DNA of 18,085 nucleotides from Cristatella mucedo (lineage: Eukaryota > Bryozoa > Phylactolaemata > Cristatellidae), in assembly GCA_009760855.2 (NCBI GenBank), contig WPIO01000334.1, positions 1 to 18,085 on the forward strand, read 5' to 3'. Shown piece by piece: positions 1 through 8,004 of this stretch. The translations under genes and the position numbers were made by a program. Under the pieces are notes generated by a model, which saw nothing but the letters and a program-made list of their open reading frames with translations, searched no databases and had not been told where the DNA came from. Position 1 is the first letter of the stretch, and each line of letters begins with the position of its first letter.

Positions 1-100
1 GAAATGAGCTATTTCAGTGCGATTTCCTAAAGAAGGCCCTGCATTCTGCTGCCAGACACTGCACGCTCCGACGGAACGATTTAAAGTATTTAGAGATTGT
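1..100 (+). repeat. Partial d8 dimer (A half), left window edge
   Basis: This is the A half of a d8 dimer, recognised by the segment ctaaagaaggccctgc and by matching 1975-2074 almost base for base at a distance of 1974. It shows that at least one more HOR copy lies upstream of the window. It differs from the later copy at only a base or so, for instance acggaacga here against acggaacaa there. Confidence 0.9.
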
Positions 101-347
101 GCGATCTGCTGTGAACTCATGCAAAATAAGTAAGTCAAGTGTGAATGGCTTAATGCAAATGGCCATGCTCTGCTGCAAGTTTTCACAGGCTATAATGAGC
201 ATTTTCAAGGTGTCTATATTTTCAGCGATCTGCTGCAAACTCTAGCGATATGAGTTATTTCAACACGATTGCCTAAAGCAACGAGCTGCACTATTCTGCC
301 AGCTCCTGCATGCTTCGTCGGATGGATTCAAAGTATCTAGATATTGT
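101..347 (+). repeat. Dimer class d1 (reference copy)
   Basis: Its diagnostic segment is aaaataagtaagtcaagtg in the B core (123-141), where most B monomers have a tgagttattc-like stretch. The tail reads cacaggctataatgagc. The A half ends with gctcctgcatgcttcgtcgg. Further d1 copies start at 2075, 3811, 5785, 8005, 9979, 12200, 12903 and 13760; the copy at 16231 is broken after 15 bases. It resembles d5, 987 bp away, in the aatggcttaatgcaa segment, the gcaagtttt stretch and the ttcg in the A tail. Confidence 0.88.
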
Positions 348-471
348 GCGATCTGCTGCGAACTCATGCAAAATGAATTATTCAAGTGTGGATGGCTTAT
401 TGCAAGGGGCTGCACTCTGCTGCAAGTCATCTCAGACTATAAGGAGCAGTATCGAGTCGTCTCTATATTCT
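348..471 (+). repeat. Reference type B monomer (124 bp)
   Basis: The B monomer opens with gcgatctgctgcgaactc, continues through a caagtgtggatgg segment and a second ctgctgcaag box, and ends in a tail containing ctataaggagcagtatcgag. Aligned by eye to the next (A) monomer, the first 79 bases match well, while the last 45 or so match at only about half the positions. B is one base longer than A in the middle of the core, around the segment before gcaagg, which explains the 124/123 alternation. The type is defined by recurrence throughout the window. No function is known to me. Confidence 0.9.
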
Positions 472-594
472 GCGATCTGCTGCAAACTAATGCGAAATAA
501 GTTATTCAAGTGCAATTGCCTCAAGCAAGGCCCTGCACTCTGATGCCAGCTACTGCACGCTCCGACGGGTTGATTTAAAGTTTCTACATATTCG
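472..594 (+). repeat. Reference type A monomer (123 bp)
   Basis: The A monomer opens with gcgatctgctgcaaact, has a caagtgc-attgcct-aagcaagg segment in its core, and ends in a tail with gctccgacggg, tttaaagt and a ctagatatt-like stretch. That last stretch leads directly into the box of the next B monomer, and in most copies it carries tctaga. A and B alternate without exception in intact regions, so the effective repeat is the 247-bp A+B dimer. A and B probably arose by duplication of one ancestral monomer and then diverged; this is inference from their column-by-column alignment. Confidence 0.9.
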
Positions 595-841
595 GCGATC
601 TGCTGTGAACTCATGCAAAATGAATTATTCAAGTGTGGATGGTTTATTGCAAGGGGCTGCACTCTGCTGCAAGTTATCGCAGACTATAAGGAGCAGTATC
701 GAGGTGTTTCTAAATTCCACCATCTGCTGGAAACACAAGCGAAATGAGATATTCAAGTGCGATTGCTTAAAGCAAGGAGCTGCAATCTGCTGCAAGCTCC
801 GGCACACTATGTCGAGTGGATTTAAAGCATCTAGATATTGT
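595..841 (+). repeat. Dimer class d3 (reference copy)
   Basis: Its diagnostic segment is taaattccaccatctgctgg (711-730), where the normal box gcgatctgctgc has become accatctgctgg. Copies start at 2569, 4305, 6279, 8499, 10473, 14258 and 16549, with a shortened one at 13399. Two alleles precede the box: gtttctaaatt (HOR-1, -2, -4, -5) and gtttataaatt (HOR-3, -6, -7, -8). The A half shares ggagctgcaatctgctgcaa with d7, 987 bp downstream. Confidence 0.88.
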
Positions 842-1087
842 GGGATCTGCTGTGAACTCAAGCAAAATGAGTTATTCAATGCGACTGGATTAATGCATAG
901 CGCCTCACTCTACAGCAAGTCATAGCCCACCATAAGGAGCAGTATCGAGGTATCTTTATAATTCGCGATCTGCTGCAAACTCTAACGAAATGAGTTATTC
1001 AAGTGCGATTGCCTCATGCAAGGAGCTCCACTCTTCTGCCAGCTCCTGCACGATTTGTCGAGTTTATTTAAAGTATCTACGTATTGT
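842..1087 (+). repeat. Dimer class d4 (reference copy, 246 bp)
   Basis: Its diagnostic segment is caatgcgactggattaatgc (877-896). The B core then reads gcgcctcactctacagcaag, which resembles gcgccctactttgcagcaag of d8, 987 bp away. It is one base shorter than most dimers. Copies start at 2816, 4552, 6526, 8746, 10720, 14505 and 16796. The box begins gggatc in HOR-1, -2 and -6 and gtgatc in the others. Confidence 0.87.
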
Positions 1088-1334
1088 GCGATCAGCTGCG
1101 GATTCATGCAAAATACGTTATTCAAGTGCTAATGGCTTAATGCAAGGCACAGCACTCTGCAGCAAGTTTTTGCAGGCTATAACGAGCAGTATCGACGTGT
1201 CTTTATATTTCGCGATCTGCTGCAAACACAAGCTAAATGAGTTATTCGAGTGCGATTACCTCAAGCAAGCAGCTCCACTCTGCTGCATTCTCATTCAGGC
1301 TTCGACGGGTGGATTTAAAGTATCTAGGTATTGT
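1088..1334 (+). repeat. Dimer class d5 (reference copy)
   Basis: The box is altered to gcgatcagctgcg (1088-1100) and is followed by aaaatacgttattcaagtgc. Copies start at 3062, 4798, 6772, 8992, 10966, 14751 and 17042, and this is one of the most uniform dimers of the array. The copy at 3062 has one extra a in the run at about 3137-3139. It resembles d1, with offset 987 between their boxes. Confidence 0.88.
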
Positions 1335-1581
1335 GTGATCTGCTGCAAACTCATGCGAAATGAGTTATTCAAATGGGGATTGCTTATTGCAAGGCACCCC
1401 ATTCTGCAGCAAGTTATCACAGGCTATGAGGAGCGGTATCGAGGTGTCTTTATATTCCGCGATCTTCTGCAAACTCAAGCGAAACGAGTTATTCATGTGC
1501 GATTGCCTAAAGCAAGAAGCTGCGATCTGCTGCTAGATACTGCAGTATTTGTCGGGTGGATTTAAAGTATCTAGATATTGT
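1335..1581 (+). repeat. Dimer class d6 (reference copy)
   Basis: Its diagnostic segment is gttattcaaatggggat (1364-1380), followed by gcaaggcaccccattctgc. Its A box reads gcgatcttctgc and its A tail has tactgcag and tttgtcggg. Copies start at 3310, 5045, 7019, 9239, 11213, 14998 and 17288. The copy at 3310 carries an 8-base net insertion, and the copy at 7019 has a clustered substitution in its A box at 7145-7149. Confidence 0.88.
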
Positions 1582-1828
1582 GCGATCTGCTGCGAACTAA
1601 TGCAAAATTAGGCATTCAAGTGTGAATGGCTTACTGGAAGGCACTGCACTCAGCAGCAAGTTATCACAGGCTAAAAGGAACTGTATCGAGGTGTCTTTAT
1701 ATTCCGTGATCTCCTGTAAACTCAAGCGAAATGAGTTATTTCAGTGCGATTGCCTAAAGCAAGGAGCTGCAATCTGCTGCAAGATACTGCAGGCTTTATC
1801 GGGTGGATTTTAAGTATCTAGATATTGT
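1582..1828 (+). repeat. Dimer class d7 (reference copy)
   Basis: Its diagnostic segment is aaaattaggcattcaagtg (1604-1622), followed by ggcttactggaaggcactgc and then ctcagcagcaag. The A half has ttatttcagtgcgattgcc and gcaggctttatcggg. Clean copies start at 5292 and 9486. The copies at 3565 and 7266 are fused to d8-type sequence. It is missing in HOR-7 and HOR-8, where d6 is followed directly by d8b. Confidence 0.87.
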
Positions 1829-2074
1829 GCGTTCTGCTGGCAACTAATACAAAATGAGTTATTAAAGTGTGGATGGCTTATTGCAAGGCGCCCTACTTTG
1901 CAGCAAGTTATCACACGCTAGAACGAGCAGTATCGAGGTGTTTTTATATTCTGCAATCTGCTGCAAACTTAAGCGAAATGAGCTATTTCAGTGCGATTTC
2001 CTAAAGAAGGCCCTGCATTCTGCTGCCAGACACTGCACGCTCCGACGGAACAATTTAAAGTATTTAGAGATTGT
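1829..2074 (+). repeat. Dimer class d8 (reference copy, allele with gcgttctgctgg box)
   Basis: The B box is gcgttctgctgg, and the core carries aaggcgccctactttgc (1885-1901). The tail has cgctagaacgagcag, and the A half has ctaaagaaggccctgc. Copies with the same box start at 9733, 11954 and 12657. Other alleles exist: d8b, with gaggcattcaagtatggatg, at 5539, 7759, 15245 and 17535; and d8c, with ctgctaagaactaata, at 13516 and 15985. d8 is thus the most polymorphic dimer of the array. Confidence 0.87.
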
Positions 2075-3810
2075 GCGATCTGCTGTGAACTCATGCAAAA
2101 TAAGTAAGTCAAGTGTGAATGGCTTAATGCAAATGGCCATGCTCTGCTGCAAGTTTTCACAGGCTATAATGAGCATTTTCAAGGTGTCTATATTTTCAGC
2201 GATCTGCTGCAAACTCTAGCGATATGAGTTTTTTCAATACGATTGCCTAAAGCAACGAGCTGCACTATTCTGCCAGCTCCTGCATGCTTCGTCGGATGGA
2301 TTCAAAGTATCTAGATATTGTGCGATCTGCTGCGAACTCATGCAAAATGAATTATTCAAGTGTGGATGGCTTATTGCAAGGGGCTGCACTCTGCTGCAAG
2401 TTATCTCAGACTATAAGGAGCAGTATCGAGTCGTCTCTATATTCTGCGATCTGCTGCAAACTAATGCGAAATAAGTTATTCAAGTGCAATTGCCTCAAGC
2501 AAGGCCCTGCACTCTGATGCCAGCTACTGCACGCTCCGACGGGTTGATTTAAAGTATCTACATATTCGGCGATCTGCTGTGAACTCATGCAAAATGAATT
2601 ATTCAAGTGTGGATGGTTTATTGCAAAGGGCTGCACTTTGCTGCAAGTTATCGCAGACTATAAGGAGCAGTATCGAGGTGTTTCTAAATTCCACCATCTG
2701 CTGGAAACACAAGCGAAATGAGATATTCAAGTGCGATTGCTTAAAGCAAGGAGCTGCAATCTGCTGCAAGCTCCGGCACACTATGTCGAGTGGATTTAAA
2801 GCATCTAGATATTGTGGGATCTGCTGTGAACTCAAGCAAAATGAGTTAGTCAATGCGACTGGATTAATGCATAGCGCCTCACTCTACAGCAAGTCATAGC
2901 CCGCCATAAGGAGCAGTATCGAGGTATCTTTATAATTCGCGATCTGCTGCAAACTCTAACGAAATGAGTTATTCAAGTGCGATTGCCTCATGCAAGGAGC
3001 TCCACTCTTCTGCCAGCTCCTGCACGATTTGTCGAGTTTATTTAAAGTATCTACGTATTGTGCGATCAGCTGCGGATTCATGCAAAATACGTTATTCAAG
3101 TGCTAATGGCTTAATGCAAGGCACAGCACTCTGCAGCAAAGTTTTTGCAGGCTATAACGAGCAGTATCGACGTGTCTTTATATTTCGCGATCTGCTGCAA
3201 ACACAAGCTAAATGAGTTATTCGAGTGCGATTACCTCAAGCAAGCAGCTCCACTCTGCTGCATTCTCATTCAGGCTTCGACGGGTGGATTTAAAGTATCT
3301 AGGTATTGTGTGATCTGCTGCAAACTCATGCGAAATGAGTTATTCAAATGGGGATTGCTTATTGCAAGGCACCCCATTCTGCAGCAAGTTATCACAGGCT
3401 ATAAGGAGCGGTATCGAGGTGTCTTTATATTCCGCGATCTTCTGCAAACTCAAGCGAAATGAGTTATTCATGTGCGATTGCTATTGCCTGCGAAAGCAAG
3501 AGCTGCGATCTGCTGCTAGATACTGCAGTCTTTGTCGGGTGGATTTAAAGTATCTAGATATTGTGCGATCTGCTGCGAACTCATGCAAAATTAGGCATTC
3601 AAGTGTGAATGGCTTATTGCAAGGCGCCCTACTCTGCAGCAAGTTATCATACACTAGAACGAGCAGTATCGAGGTGTCTTTATATTCTGCAATCCGCTGC
3701 TAACTCAAGCGAAATGAGTTATTTCAGTGCGATTACCTAAAGAAGGCCCTGCATTCTGCTGCCAGATACTGCACGCTCCGACGGAACTATTTAAAGTATT
3801 TAGGTATTGT
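2075..3810 (+). repeat. HOR-2: seven-dimer unit with a d7/d8 fusion (1736 bp)
   Basis: The unit repeats HOR-1 closely through d6, then has one fused dimer where HOR-1 has d7 plus d8, so it is one dimer short. Two private insertions lengthen it: one a at about 3137-3139 in d5, and a net 8 bases at about 3478-3500 in d6. Without those nine bases it would be 1727 bp, exactly 247 less than 1974. The dimer loss fits unequal exchange between the similar d7 and d8 dimers, which is inference. Confidence 0.9.
3565..3810 (+). repeat. d7/d8b fusion dimer in HOR-2
   Basis: It begins as d7 (aaaattaggcattcaagtg, then tgaatggctta) and switches at about 3615-3620 to d8-type sequence, with aaggcgccctactctgc and then tatcatacactagaacg. 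The rest follows the d8b allele, including the A box aatccgctgctaactcaag. The switch point lies in a stretch where d7 and d8 are nearly the same, as expected for homologous unequal crossover. Confidence 0.82.
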
Positions 3811-5784
3811 GCGATCTGCTGTGAACTCATGCAAAATAAGTAAGTCAAGTGTGAATGGCTTAATGCAAATGGCCATACTCTGCAGCAAGTTTTCACAGGC
3901 TATAATGAGCAGTTTAAAGGTGTCTTTATTTTCAGCGATCTGCTGCAAACTCAAGCGATATGAGTTATTCCAATACGATTGCCTAAAGCAACGAGCTGCA
4001 CTATTCTGCCAGCTCCTGCATGCTTCGTCGGATGGATTCAAAGTGTCTAGATAGTGTGCGATCTGCTGCGAACTCATGCCAAATGAATTATTCAAGTGTG
4101 GATGGCTTATTGCAAGGGGCTACACTCTGCTGCAAGTAAACGCAGACTATAAGGAGCAGTATCGAGTCGTCTCTATATTCTGCGATCTGCTGCAATCTAA
4201 TGCGAAATAAGTTATTCAAGTGCAATTGCCTCAAGCAAGGCCCTGCACTCTGATGCCAGCTACTGCATGCTCCGACGGGTTGATTTAAAGTATCTACATA
4301 TTCGGCGATCTGCTGTGAACTCATGGAAAATGAATTATTCAAGTGTGGATGGTTTATTGCAAGGGGCTGCACTCTGCTGCAAGTTATCGCAGACTATAAG
4401 GAGCAGTATCGAGGTGTTTATAAATTCCACCATCTGCTGGAAACACAAGCGAAATGAGATATTCAATTGCGATTGCTTAAAGCAAGGAGCTGCAATCTGC
4501 TGCAAGCTCCGGCACACTATGTCGGGTGGATTTAAAGTATCTAGATATTGTGTGATCTGCTGTGAACTCAAGCAAAATGAGTTAGTCAATGCGACTGGAT
4601 TAATGCAAAGCGCCTCACTCTACAGCAAGTCATAGCCGGCTATAAGGAGCAGTATCGAGGTATCTTTATAATTCGCGATCTGCTGCAAACTCTAACGAAA
4701 TGAGTTATTCAAGTGCGATTGCCTCATGCAAGGAGCTCCACTCTTCTGCCAGCTCCTGCACGATTTGTCGAGTTTATTTAAAGTATCTACGTATTGTGCG
4801 ATCAGCTGCGAATTCATGCAAAATACGTTATTCAAGTGCTAATGGCCTAATGCAAGGCACAGCACTCTGCAGCAAGTTATTGCAGGCTATAACGAGCAGT
4901 ATCGACGTGTCTTTATATTTCGCGATCTGCTGCAAACACAAGCTAAATGAGTTATTCAAGTGCGATTACCTCAAGCAAGCAGCTCCACTCTGCTGCATTC
5001 TCCTTCAGGCTTCGACGGGTGGATTTAAAGTATCTAGGTATTGTGTGATCTGCTGCAAACTCATGCGAAATGAGTTATTCAAATGGGGATGGCTTATTGC
5101 AAGGCACCCCATTCTGCAGCAAGTTATCACAGGCTATAAGGAGCGGTATCGAGGTGTCTTTATATTCCGCGATCTTCTGCAAACTCAAGCGAAATGAGTT
5201 ATTCATGTGCGATTGCCTAAAGCAAGGAGCTGCGATCTGCTGCTAGATACTGCAGTCTTTGTCGGGTGGATTTAAAGTATCTAGATATTGTGCGATCTGC
5301 TGCGAACTCATGCAAAATTAGGCATTCAAGTGTGAATGGTTTACTGGAAGGCAATGCACTCAGCAGCAAGTTATCGCAGGCTAAAAGGAACTGTATCGAG
5401 GTGTCTTTATATTCAGGGATCTTCTGCAAACTCAAGCGAAATGAGTTTTTGCAGTGCGATTGCCTAAAGCAATGAGCTGCAATCTGCTGCAAGATACTGC
5501 AGGCTTTATCGGGTGGATTTAAAGTATCTAGATATTGTGCGATCTGCTGCGAACTAATACAAAATGAGGCATTCAAGTATGGATGGCACATTGCAAGGCG
5601 CCCCACACTGCAGCAAGTTATCATACACTAGAACGAGAAGTATCGAGGTGTCATTATATTCTGCAATCCACTGCTAACTCAAGCGAAATGAGTTATTTCA
5701 GTGCGATTTCCTAAAGAAGGCCCTGCATTCTGCTGCCAGATACTGCACGCTCCGACGGAACGATTTAAAGTATTTAGATATTGT
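3811..5784 (+). repeat. HOR-3: 8-dimer unit (1974 bp)
   Basis: Dimers d1 to d8 are in order, with d8 as the d8b allele starting at 5539. The d1-d2 region shares several otherwise rare variants with HOR-4: gtctagatagtgtgcg, tcatgccaaatgaatt, gcaagtaaacgcagac and gcaatctaatgcg. HOR-3 and HOR-4 are therefore a recent pair. In d3 it carries gagatattcaattgcg, shared with the distant HOR-8 and not with its neighbours, which points to exchange or older shared polymorphism. Confidence 0.92.
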
Positions 5785-7265
5785 GCGATCTGCTGTGAAC
5801 TCATGCAAAATAAGTAAGTCAAGTGTGAATGGCTTAATGCAAATGGCCATACTCTGCAGCAAGTTTTCACAGGCTATAATGAGCAGTTTAAAGGTGTCTT
5901 TATTTTCAGCGATCTGCTGCAAACTCAAGCGATATGAGTTATTCCAATACGATTGCCTAAAGCAACGAGCTGCACTATTCTGCCAGCTCCTGCATGCTTC
6001 GTCGGATGGATTCAAAGTGTCTAGATAGTGTGCGATCTGCTGCGAACTCATGCCAAATGAATTATTCAAGTGTGGATGGCTTATTGCAAGGGGCTACACT
6101 CTGCTGCAAGTAAACGCAGACTATAAGGAGCAGTATCGAGTCGTCTCTATATTCTGCGATCTGCTGCAATCTAATGCGAAATAAGTTATTCAAGTGCAAT
6201 TGCCTCAAGCAAGGCCCTGCACTCTGATGCCAGCTACTGCATGCTCCGACGGGTTGATTTAAAGTATCTACATATTCGGCGATCTGCTGTGAACTCATGG
6301 AAAATGAATTATTCAAGTGTGGATGGTTTATTGCAAGGGGCTGCACTCTGCTGCAAGTTATCGCAGACTATAAGGAGCAGTATCGAGGTGTTTCTAAATT
6401 CCACCATCTGCTGGAAACACAAGCGATATGAGATATTCAAGTGCGATTGCTTAAAGCAAGGAGCTGCAATCTGCTGCAAGCTCCGGCACACTATGTCGGG
6501 TGGATTTAAAGTATCTAGATATTGTGTGATCTGCTGTGAACTCAAGCAAAATGAGTTATTCAATGCGACTGGATTAATGCAAAGCGCCTCACTCTACAGC
6601 AAGTCATAGCCGGCCATAAGGAGCAGTATCGAGGTATCTTTATAATTCGCGATCTGCTGCAAACTCTAACGAAATGAGTTATTCAAGTGCGATTGCCTCA
6701 TGCAAGGAGCTCCACTCTTCTGCCAGCTCCTGCACGATTTGTCGAGTTTATTTAAAGTATCTACGTATTGTGCGATCAGCTGCGAATTCATGCAAAATAC
6801 GTTATTCAAGTGCTAATGGCTTAATGCAAGGCACAGCACTCTGCAGCAAGTTTTTGCAGGCTATAACGAGCAGTATCGACGTGTCTTTATATTTCGCGAT
6901 CTGCTGCAAACACAAGCTAAATGAGTTATTCAAGTGCGATTACCTCAAGCAAGCAGCTCCACTCTGCTGCATTCTCCTTCAGGCTTCGACGGGTGGATTT
7001 AAAGTATCTAGGTATTGTGTGATCTGCTGCAAACTCATGCGAAATGAGTTATTCAAATGGGGATGGCTTATTGCAAGGCACCCCATTCTGCAGCAAGTTA
7101 TCACAGGCTATAAGGAGCGGTATCGAGGTGTCTTTATATTCCGCAAAATTCTGCAAACTCAAGCGAAATGAGTTATTCATGTGCGATTGCCTAAAGCAAG
7201 GAGCTGCGATCTGCTGCTAGATACTGCAGTCTTTGTCGGGTGGATTTAAAGTATCTAGATATTGT

Positions 7266-7511
7266 GCGATCTGCTGCGAACTCATGCAAAATTAGGCATT
7301 CAAGTGTGAATGGCTTACTGGAAGGCACTGCACTCAGCAGCAAGTTATCGCAGGCTAAAAGGAACTGTATCGAGGTGTCTTTATATTCCGCGATCTCCTG
7401 CAAACTCAAGCGAAATGAGTTATTTCAGTGCGATTACCTAAAGAAGGCCCTGCATTCTGCTGCCAGATACTGCACGCTCCGACGGAACGATTTAAAGTAT
7501 TTAGATATTGT
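7266..7511 (+). repeat. d7/d8 fusion dimer in HOR-4
   Basis: The B half is d7, with ggcttactggaaggcactgc. The A half begins like d7 (gcgatctcctgcaaactc) and then becomes d8 (gattacctaaagaaggccc), so the switch is at about 7400-7440. This is a different breakpoint from the HOR-2 fusion at 3615-3620, so the two fusions are independent events or one was later reworked. A d9 dimer follows it, not d1. Confidence 0.8.
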
Positions 7512-7758
7512 GCGATCTGCTGTGAACTCATGCAAAATAAGTAAGTCAAGTGTGAATGGCTTAATGCAAATGGCCATACTCTGCAGCAAGTTTTCACAGG
7601 CTATAAGAAGCAGTTTCAAGATGTCTTTATTTTCAGCGATCTGCTGCAAACTTAAGCGAAATGAGTTCTTCAAATGCGATTGCCTAAAGCAAGGAGCTGC
7701 ACTTAGCTGTTAGCTCCTTCACGCTCCGACGGGATGATTTAAAGTATCTAGATATTGT
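7512..7758 (+). repeat. Dimer class d9 (d1-like, first copy)
   Basis: The B half is d1-like, with aaaataagtaagtcaagtg, but the tail reads ggctataagaagcagtttc. The A half is distinctive: acttagctgttagctccttc at 7701-7720, then acgctccgacgggatg. It is absent from HOR-1, -2, -3, -5 and -6. It recurs at 15491 and 17781, so it marks a lineage of units (HOR-4, -7, -8). Confidence 0.87.
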
Positions 7759-8004
7759 GCGATCTGCTGCGAACTAATACAAAATGAGGAATTCAAGTAT
7801 GGATGGCACATTGCAAGGCGCCCCACTCTGCAGCAAGTTATCACATACTAGAACGAGCAGTATCGAGGTGTCTTTATATTCTGCAATCCGCTGCTAACTC
7901 AAGCGAAATGAGTTATTTCAGTGCGATTTCCTAAAGAAGGCCCTGCATTCTGCTGCCAGATACTGCACGCTCCGACGGAACGATTTAAAGTATTTAGAGA
8001 TTGT

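Larger units (their letters stand above)
348..594 (+). repeat. Dimer class d2 (reference copy)
   Basis: Its diagnostic segment is tatcgagtcgtctctatatt (450-469), where other dimers have tatcgaggtg. The A half has caattgcctcaagcaagg and an altered second box, ctgatgcc, in place of ctgctgcc. Copies start at 2322, 4058, 6032, 8252, 10226, 13152 and 14007. Hybrid or damaged d2 copies lie at 11707, 12448 and within 16246-16548. Confidence 0.88.
101..2074 (+). repeat. HOR-1: complete canonical 8-dimer unit (1974 bp)
   Basis: The unit runs d1 to d8, sixteen monomers, and is the clearest template for the array. HOR-2 repeats it at an offset of 1974 with scattered single-base differences as far as about 3137. 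HOR-1 and HOR-2 share alleles that HOR-3, HOR-4 and HOR-5 lack: in d4, gtcgagtgg with tgggatctg instead of gtcgggtgg with tgtgatctg; in d5, gcggattc instead of gcgaattc. They therefore look like a recent tandem duplicate. The start at the d1 box is my convention, since a tandem array has no intrinsic start. Confidence 0.92.
5785..8004 (+). repeat. HOR-4: nine-dimer unit (2220 bp)
   Basis: The order is d1-d6, then a d7/d8 fusion (7266-7511), d9 (7512-7758) and d8b (7759-8004). It is therefore one dimer longer than canonical. In the fusion dimer the B half is d7; the A half starts as d7 and ends as d8, with cctaaagaaggccctgc in place of cctaaagcaaggagctgc. The A box of d6 has a cluster of substitutions at 7145-7149 (aaaat for gatct). 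Confidence 0.9.

Noticed and set aside
314-328. CENP-B box-like motif in the d1 A tail (ttcgtcggatggatt)
   Set aside because: The first part fits TTCGNNNNANN, but the required CGGG at the end is gatt here. The motif is also confined mainly to d1 tails and is not spaced like a regular box.
990-1565. Longest open frame (191 codons) and dozens of similar frames as protein-coding genes
   Set aside because: Frames of comparable length overlap on both strands. The 247-bp dimer is not a multiple of three, so the frame slips from dimer to dimer. Starts and stops vary between copies by single-base changes (for example aactcaag against aactctag). The product resembles no family I recognise beyond its own repeats. 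In HOR-2 one extra a at about 3137-3139 splits this frame with no sign of constraint.
101-2074. Tandem repeat domains of a giant repetitive protein gene
   Set aside because: 1974 is a multiple of three, but the internal periods (124/123/247) are not consistently so, no frame is open through even one HOR, and indels of 1, 2 and 8 bases are tolerated.
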